DNA of 64,000 nt from Antrihabitans spumae (lineage in GTDB: Bacteria > Actinomycetota > Actinomycetes > Mycobacteriales > Mycobacteriaceae): assembly GCF_043944905.1 (NCBI RefSeq), contig NZ_JBIMSN010000118.1, positions 1 to 64,000 on the forward strand, in the 5' to 3' direction. This document shows, piece by piece, positions 60,628 through 64,000 of the stretch (position 1 is its first letter; each line of letters starts with the position of its first letter). The notes beneath the pieces are model-generated. The model had not been told where the DNA came from. It made no database searches and saw only the letters and a list, made by a program, of their open reading frames with translations. Position numbers and translations under genes: made by a program.

Positions 60628-62018
60628 CGAAGGGCTCCTAGCAGCGCATTCTCGACGACCTCTGGCAGACCGGGATGGATCCAGTACTGGCCGCGGGCCA
60701 TCGTCCTGGCATCGAGGCCGAACTGCATCGCCTGCACGATGGGCTGAAGGAGTGTCGACGCCTGGGCTCCGATGATGTGTGCGCCGAGGATTCGTTTGGT
60801 GCCACGCTCGAGGATGATCTTGCACAGCCCTTCCTCGTCTTCCATCGCCCAGCCGTAGGCGACGTCGGCGTAGGTGTGCACGTGGACCGCCACATCGTGG
60901 CCTGCGGCGCGTGCGTCCTCCTCGGTGAGGCCGACGTCGGCGATCTGCGGATCGGTGAACACGGCAGCGGGGACGAAACGGTGATCGGTGCGGACCAACT
61001 CGTCGGTCGAACCCGACCACGCGTTGCGCAGCAGATTGTCACGTACGACGCGTGCCTCGTGGTTGGCGACATGCTTGAGCAGGTACGGCGAGGACACGTC
61101 GCCGAGCGCGAAAATGCCTTCGGCAGTGGTGCGTTGGAACTCGTCGACGACGACGCGGCCGTCGTCGTCCAACTCGACGCCCGTTGCGGCGACGTTCAGG
61201 CGGTCGCCGTTCGGGGTGCGGCCGACGGCGACGAGTAGCGCACTGCCGTCGACGCGGCTGCCGTCGTCCAATTCCACGGAAACGCCCGGCTCCGTCTTGT
61301 GGACAGCTGCGACGGTATGGCCGAGGTGGACGTCCCATTTTGCCTGCGCGAGAGTGGTGAACTGCTCGGAGATGTCCTGGTCGAGATGGCGAAGCAACTT
61401 CTCGCCACGCGCGACGATCGAGATCGAGACGCCGAGTGCGGAGAAGATCCCAGCGAATTCCGCCGCGATGTAGCCGCCGCCGATGATGACCAGACTCTCC
61501 GGCAGTTCGGGCAGTCGCATGATGTCGTCGCTGGTGTGGAACTCGACGCCACTCGACGCCACCTCCGCGGGGACGTTCGCGCGCGAACCCGCCGCGATGA
61601 CGACCTGATCGGCGGTGATGACCCGGCCGGTCCCGGTGTCGATCGTGCGCGGACCCACGAACTCCGCGTGCCCCGAAAACAGCGTGGTGCCAGGCGTTCT
61701 CGACCGGCGGAAGTCTTCGGCGTCGGCGGAGATCGGATCGATTCTGCCGAAGACGCGGTCGACGATGTCGGACCAGCGAATCTTGTCGACGTGTGCGTCG
61801 ACGCCGAACTTCGATGCGTGCTGCACGGTTCGCGCTACCTCGGCCGCGTAGACGAACATCTTGGTCGGGATGCAACCCACGTTGATGCAAGTACCGCCGA
61901 AGGTGCCCTGTTCGAGGATCGCGACCTTCTTGCCGGCGAACTGTTTGGTGAGAATCGTGTTGCCCGATCCCGAACCGATGATCGCCAGTTCGAAATGCTC
62001 TGCCTCAGCCACGCTCAT
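60621..62018 (-). CDS. mtr: mycothione reductase
   Basis: NADPH-dependent flavoprotein disulfide reductase that returns oxidised mycothiol (mycothione) to mycothiol, keeping the thiol pool reduced. The 465-residue product starts MSVAEAEHFELAIIGSGSGN with the FAD fold and the redox pair Cys44/Cys49 in GGTCINVGCIPTK. The NAD(P) fold GGGYIAAEFAGIFSALG and the C-terminal dimerisation domain with the active His-Glu pair (YWIHPGLPEVVENAL) follow. ATG at 62018 overlaps the upstream hydrolase stop (ATGA). Confidence 0.95.
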   Translation of the reverse strand: MSVAEAEHFELAIIGSGSGNTILTKQFAGKKVAILEQGTFGGTCINVGCIPTKMFVYAAEVARTVQHASKFGVDAHVDKIRWSDIVDRVFGRIDPISADAEDFRRSRTPGTTLFSGHAEFVGPRTIDTGTGRVITADQVVIAAGSRANVPAEVASSGVEFHTSDDIMRLPELPESLVIIGGGYIAAEFAGIFSALGVSISIVARGEKLLRHLDQDISEQFTTLAQAKWDVHLGHTVAAVHKTEPGVSVELDDGSRVDGSALLVAVGRTPNGDRLNVAATGVELDDDGRVVVDEFQRTTAEGIFALGDVSSPYLLKHVANHEARVVRDNLLRNAWSGSTDELVRTDHRFVPAAVFTDPQIADVGLTEEDARAAGHDVAVHVHTYADVAYGWAMEDEEGLCKIILERGTKRILGAHIIGAQASTLLQPIVQAMQFGLDARTMARGQYWIHPGLPEVVENALLGALRS

Positions 62019-63055
62019 GTCTCCTTGTGTCGGTGAGCCTGCAGCCAATCGAGCCACATGTCGAGTTCTGCAAACGCCTTTGCCAGCGGCCGTGGTGCCG
62101 AGAGGAACACGTCGTGCCGAGCATCCTCGATGGGCACCACCGTCGTCCGATCGCCGAGGCAGCCTGCCCACCGTTGAATCTGCTTCACGTCGAGCACCGC
62201 ATCGGCGACGTCGACCTCGGGACCGTACTTCTTCGCGAAACTGCTGAGCTTGGACCGCAGGATCAGCGTCGGGACACCGACATCGAGTCCGCGGTGCAGC
62301 ACGGCCTGGCCGTGGCGAACGGCTCGGAGCCAACCGAATCGAACAGGAAAGCCGCCGAGCGGCTTCCATTCGAGATCGAAGTCCCATTCGCCGTAACCGC
62401 TCGCGTGAATGCTGGTGCCGTAGGTGTCGATGCTCTTGCCCGGTATCGGGGCCAGTGCCCTGAACCGGCCCGCGACCTCGATGAATGCGGTGGTGACGAC
62501 GCTGCGCAGAAAGGCGGGGCCCTGCAGGTCGAACCATGGACTGTTGAGGACGATGCCCGCGACGCCGGTCGTGTGGCCGTTGCGGCGTCGCCTGTCGAGC
62601 CATAGCGGCACGATCAATCCGCCCGTCGAATGGCCGGTGACCAGTAGGTCGCCGCCGACCTCGGCTGTGACGATCCGCACAGCCTCCTCCAGTTCGACGT
62701 CGTAGTAGGCGAGGTCGCTGACGAAGTGAGGGGTCTGGTCGCGCCGCTGTGACCGGCCGCATTTGCGCAGGTCCAGAGCATAAAATCGCATACCGCGAGC
62801 CGCGAAGTGCTCTGCGATGTGGCGTTGGAAGAAGTAGTCGGACCGACCGTGGACGTAGAGCGCCGCGCTGGGACCACCTGCAACGGGTTGAACCGGCTCG
62901 GATGGGGAATACCTGACGAGTGTTGCCTCGATCAGCCCTTCACCGTCCGGGTCGTCGCCCAGCGGAATGGTGCGTTGCTGATAACGCTCCCCGAGGATGT
63001 CCGGTACCCATGCAGATCGAACCGACGCGGGTTCAGGGTTTTGCGTCACATTCAC
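62015..63055 (-). CDS. alpha/beta hydrolase (Rv2854-like)
   Basis: A 346-residue hydrolase of the serine aminopeptidase/lysophospholipase type. HGRSDYFFQRHIAEHFAARGM and YALDLRKCGRS precede the nucleophile elbow GHSTGG (Ser143). The later Asp/His are likely near DVADAVLDVK and DARHDVFLS. It precedes mtr with a 4-bp overlap, as Rv2854 neighbours mtr in M. tuberculosis. The substrate is unknown. ATG at 63055; divergent from mqo with 127 bp between. Confidence 0.85.
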   Translation of the reverse strand: MNVTQNPEPASVRSAWVPDILGERYQQRTIPLGDDPDGEGLIEATLVRYSPSEPVQPVAGGPSAALYVHGRSDYFFQRHIAEHFAARGMRFYALDLRKCGRSQRRDQTPHFVSDLAYYDVELEEAVRIVTAEVGGDLLVTGHSTGGLIVPLWLDRRRRNGHTTGVAGIVLNSPWFDLQGPAFLRSVVTTAFIEVAGRFRALAPIPGKSIDTYGTSIHASGYGEWDFDLEWKPLGGFPVRFGWLRAVRHGQAVLHRGLDVGVPTLILRSKLSSFAKKYGPEVDVADAVLDVKQIQRWAGCLGDRTTVVPIEDARHDVFLSAPRPLAKAFAELDMWLDWLQAHRHKET

Positions 63056-63182
63056 AATCTAATGGCACCGTCCAGCCCATCGCGAGGCGCACAATTGGAC
63101 ATGGTGAACGCCGGGTAACCTAACGTCCGCGCTAAAGCCGCTCAGGCTTGCCAGTTACGAAGACAAGGAAGTCGAATCTCCA

Positions 63183-64000
63183 GTGACGAACGCAGCTGCA
63201 GTCTCGAATAAGAAGTCCGACCAGAAGGTCGACGTGGTTCTCGTCGGTGCAGGCATCATGAGTGCGACGCTCGGCGCCCTGCTGCGCCAACTGCAGCCGG
63301 ACTGGTCCATTGCCTTGTTCGAGCGCCTGGATGCGGCGTCCGCGGAAAGTTCGGATCCGTGGAACAACGCGGGTACCGGTCACTCGGCGCTGTGCGAGCT
63401 GAACTACACCCCGCAGAATTCGGACGGTTCCGTCGACGTCTCGAAGGCGATCACCGTCAACGAGCAGTTCCAGGTTTCGCGGCAGTTCTGGTCGCACGCA
63501 GTGGAGAACGGCGTGCTCAGCAACCCCAAAGAATTCATCAACCCGATCCCTCACGTGAGCTTCGTGCACGGTGCCGACAACGTCGAGTACTTGCGCAAGC
63601 GCTACGAGGCGCTCGCTGATCAGACGTTGTTCCGCGGCATGGAGTTCATCGACAGCCCGGACGAGTTCACGCGGCGCCTTCCCCTGATGGCAAAGGGTCG
63701 TGACTTCTCCGATCCCGTCGCCCTCAACTGGAGCGACGGTGGCACGGACGTCGACTTCGGCGCGCTGACCAAGCAGTTCATCAACTACATCGGAACCGGT
63801 GGCACCGTCCACTTCGGCCACGACGTCCGCAACATCACCAAGCAGTCCGACGGCAGCTGGAACGTCAAGGTCGTCAACAACCGCACCCGCAAGAAGCGCA
63901 CGCTCAACGCGAAGTTCGTGTTCGTCGGTGCGGGTGGTGGCGCACTGCCGCTGCTGCAGAAGTCGGGAATCAAAGAAATCGCCGGTTTCGGCGGATTCCC
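63183..64000 (+). CDS. mqo: malate:quinone oxidoreductase (5' part)
   Basis: Membrane-associated FAD enzyme oxidising malate to oxaloacetate with electrons passed to quinone. Only the first 272 residues are in the window and the frame stays open to its edge. VDVVLVGAGIMSATLGALL is the FAD-binding start; SDPWNNAGTGHSALCELNYTP, SRQFWSHAVENG and VALNWSDGGTDVDFGALTKQ are characteristic Mqo blocks. GTG start at 63183 with AAGGAA 13 bases upstream. M. tuberculosis Rv2852c has the same place next to the Rv2854-like gene. Confidence 0.96.
   Translation, partial: MTNAAAVSNKKSDQKVDVVLVGAGIMSATLGALLRQLQPDWSIALFERLDAASAESSDPWNNAGTGHSALCELNYTPQNSDGSVDVSKAITVNEQFQVSRQFWSHAVENGVLSNPKEFINPIPHVSFVHGADNVEYLRKRYEALADQTLFRGMEFIDSPDEFTRRLPLMAKGRDFSDPVALNWSDGGTDVDFGALTKQFINYIGTGGTVHFGHDVRNITKQSDGSWNVKVVNNRTRKKRTLNAKFVFVGAGGGALPLLQKSGIKEIAGFGGF

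Overview
The window looks like chromosome from a high-GC mycolate-type actinomycete (order Mycobacteriales), most likely Rhodococcus or a close relative. The evidence is gene content and order. The genes rpsB, tsf, pyrH, frr, cdsA, rlmN, a DUF2631 membrane protein, dxr, rip1, ispG, a GNAT protein, a penicillin-binding lipoprotein, mapB, an Rv2854-like hydrolase, mycothione reductase and mqo follow the order of the Mycobacterium tuberculosis stretch around Rv2890c to Rv2852c. Mycothione reductase implies a mycothiol-using organism. No tRNA, rRNA, CRISPR array, transposase or integrase was seen.

Layout. 1-14.9 kb is conserved housekeeping: ribosomal protein S2, EF-Ts, UMP kinase, ribosome recycling factor, CDP-diglyceride synthase, RlmN, two steps of the MEP isoprenoid pathway (dxr, ispG), the Rip1 intramembrane protease and a PBP lipoprotein. 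15-57.4 kb is an accessory block lying between two genes that are near neighbours in M. tuberculosis (the PBP lipoprotein and mapB). It holds a PucR regulator, a secreted lipase, a nitrobindin-like protein, an amino-acid permease, a 13.3-kb trimodular NRPS translationally coupled to a DrrABC-type exporter, a GAF-LuxR regulator divergent from an acyl-CoA ligase, a phosphonate uptake and catabolism cluster with its GntR regulator and two operator palindromes, an amidase, a nucleotidyltransferase/Fic gene pair, and a five-gene urea/guanidine carboxylase-type operon ending in allophanate hydrolase. 57.4-64 kb returns to the core order: mapB, cobQ, a small hydrolase-like protein, mtr, an alpha/beta hydrolase and the start of mqo.

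How the parts work together. The NRPS is read as C-A-T-E-C-A-T-E-C-A-T-TE and should release a tripeptide, probably N-capped because the first C domain is EntF-like. Its first E domain has lost both catalytic residues. The phosphonate cluster pairs a 2-aminoethylphosphonate-type ABC importer with an FAD amine oxidoreductase, a phosphonatase-like hydrolase and an HD-domain oxygenase-like protein, and has no PhnW aminotransferase. The carboxylase operon (permease, two DUF1989 proteins, carboxyltransferase, AtzF) has the gene set of a guanidine or urea carboxylation route, but its carboxylase lacks the biotin carboxylase and biotin carrier domains.

Two kinds of small repeat run through the window. 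Six copies of an exactly 46-bp palindrome sit at gene ends, and three genes take their stop codon from it. Three 15-bp minisatellites also lie at or near gene ends, and two of them contain stop codons.
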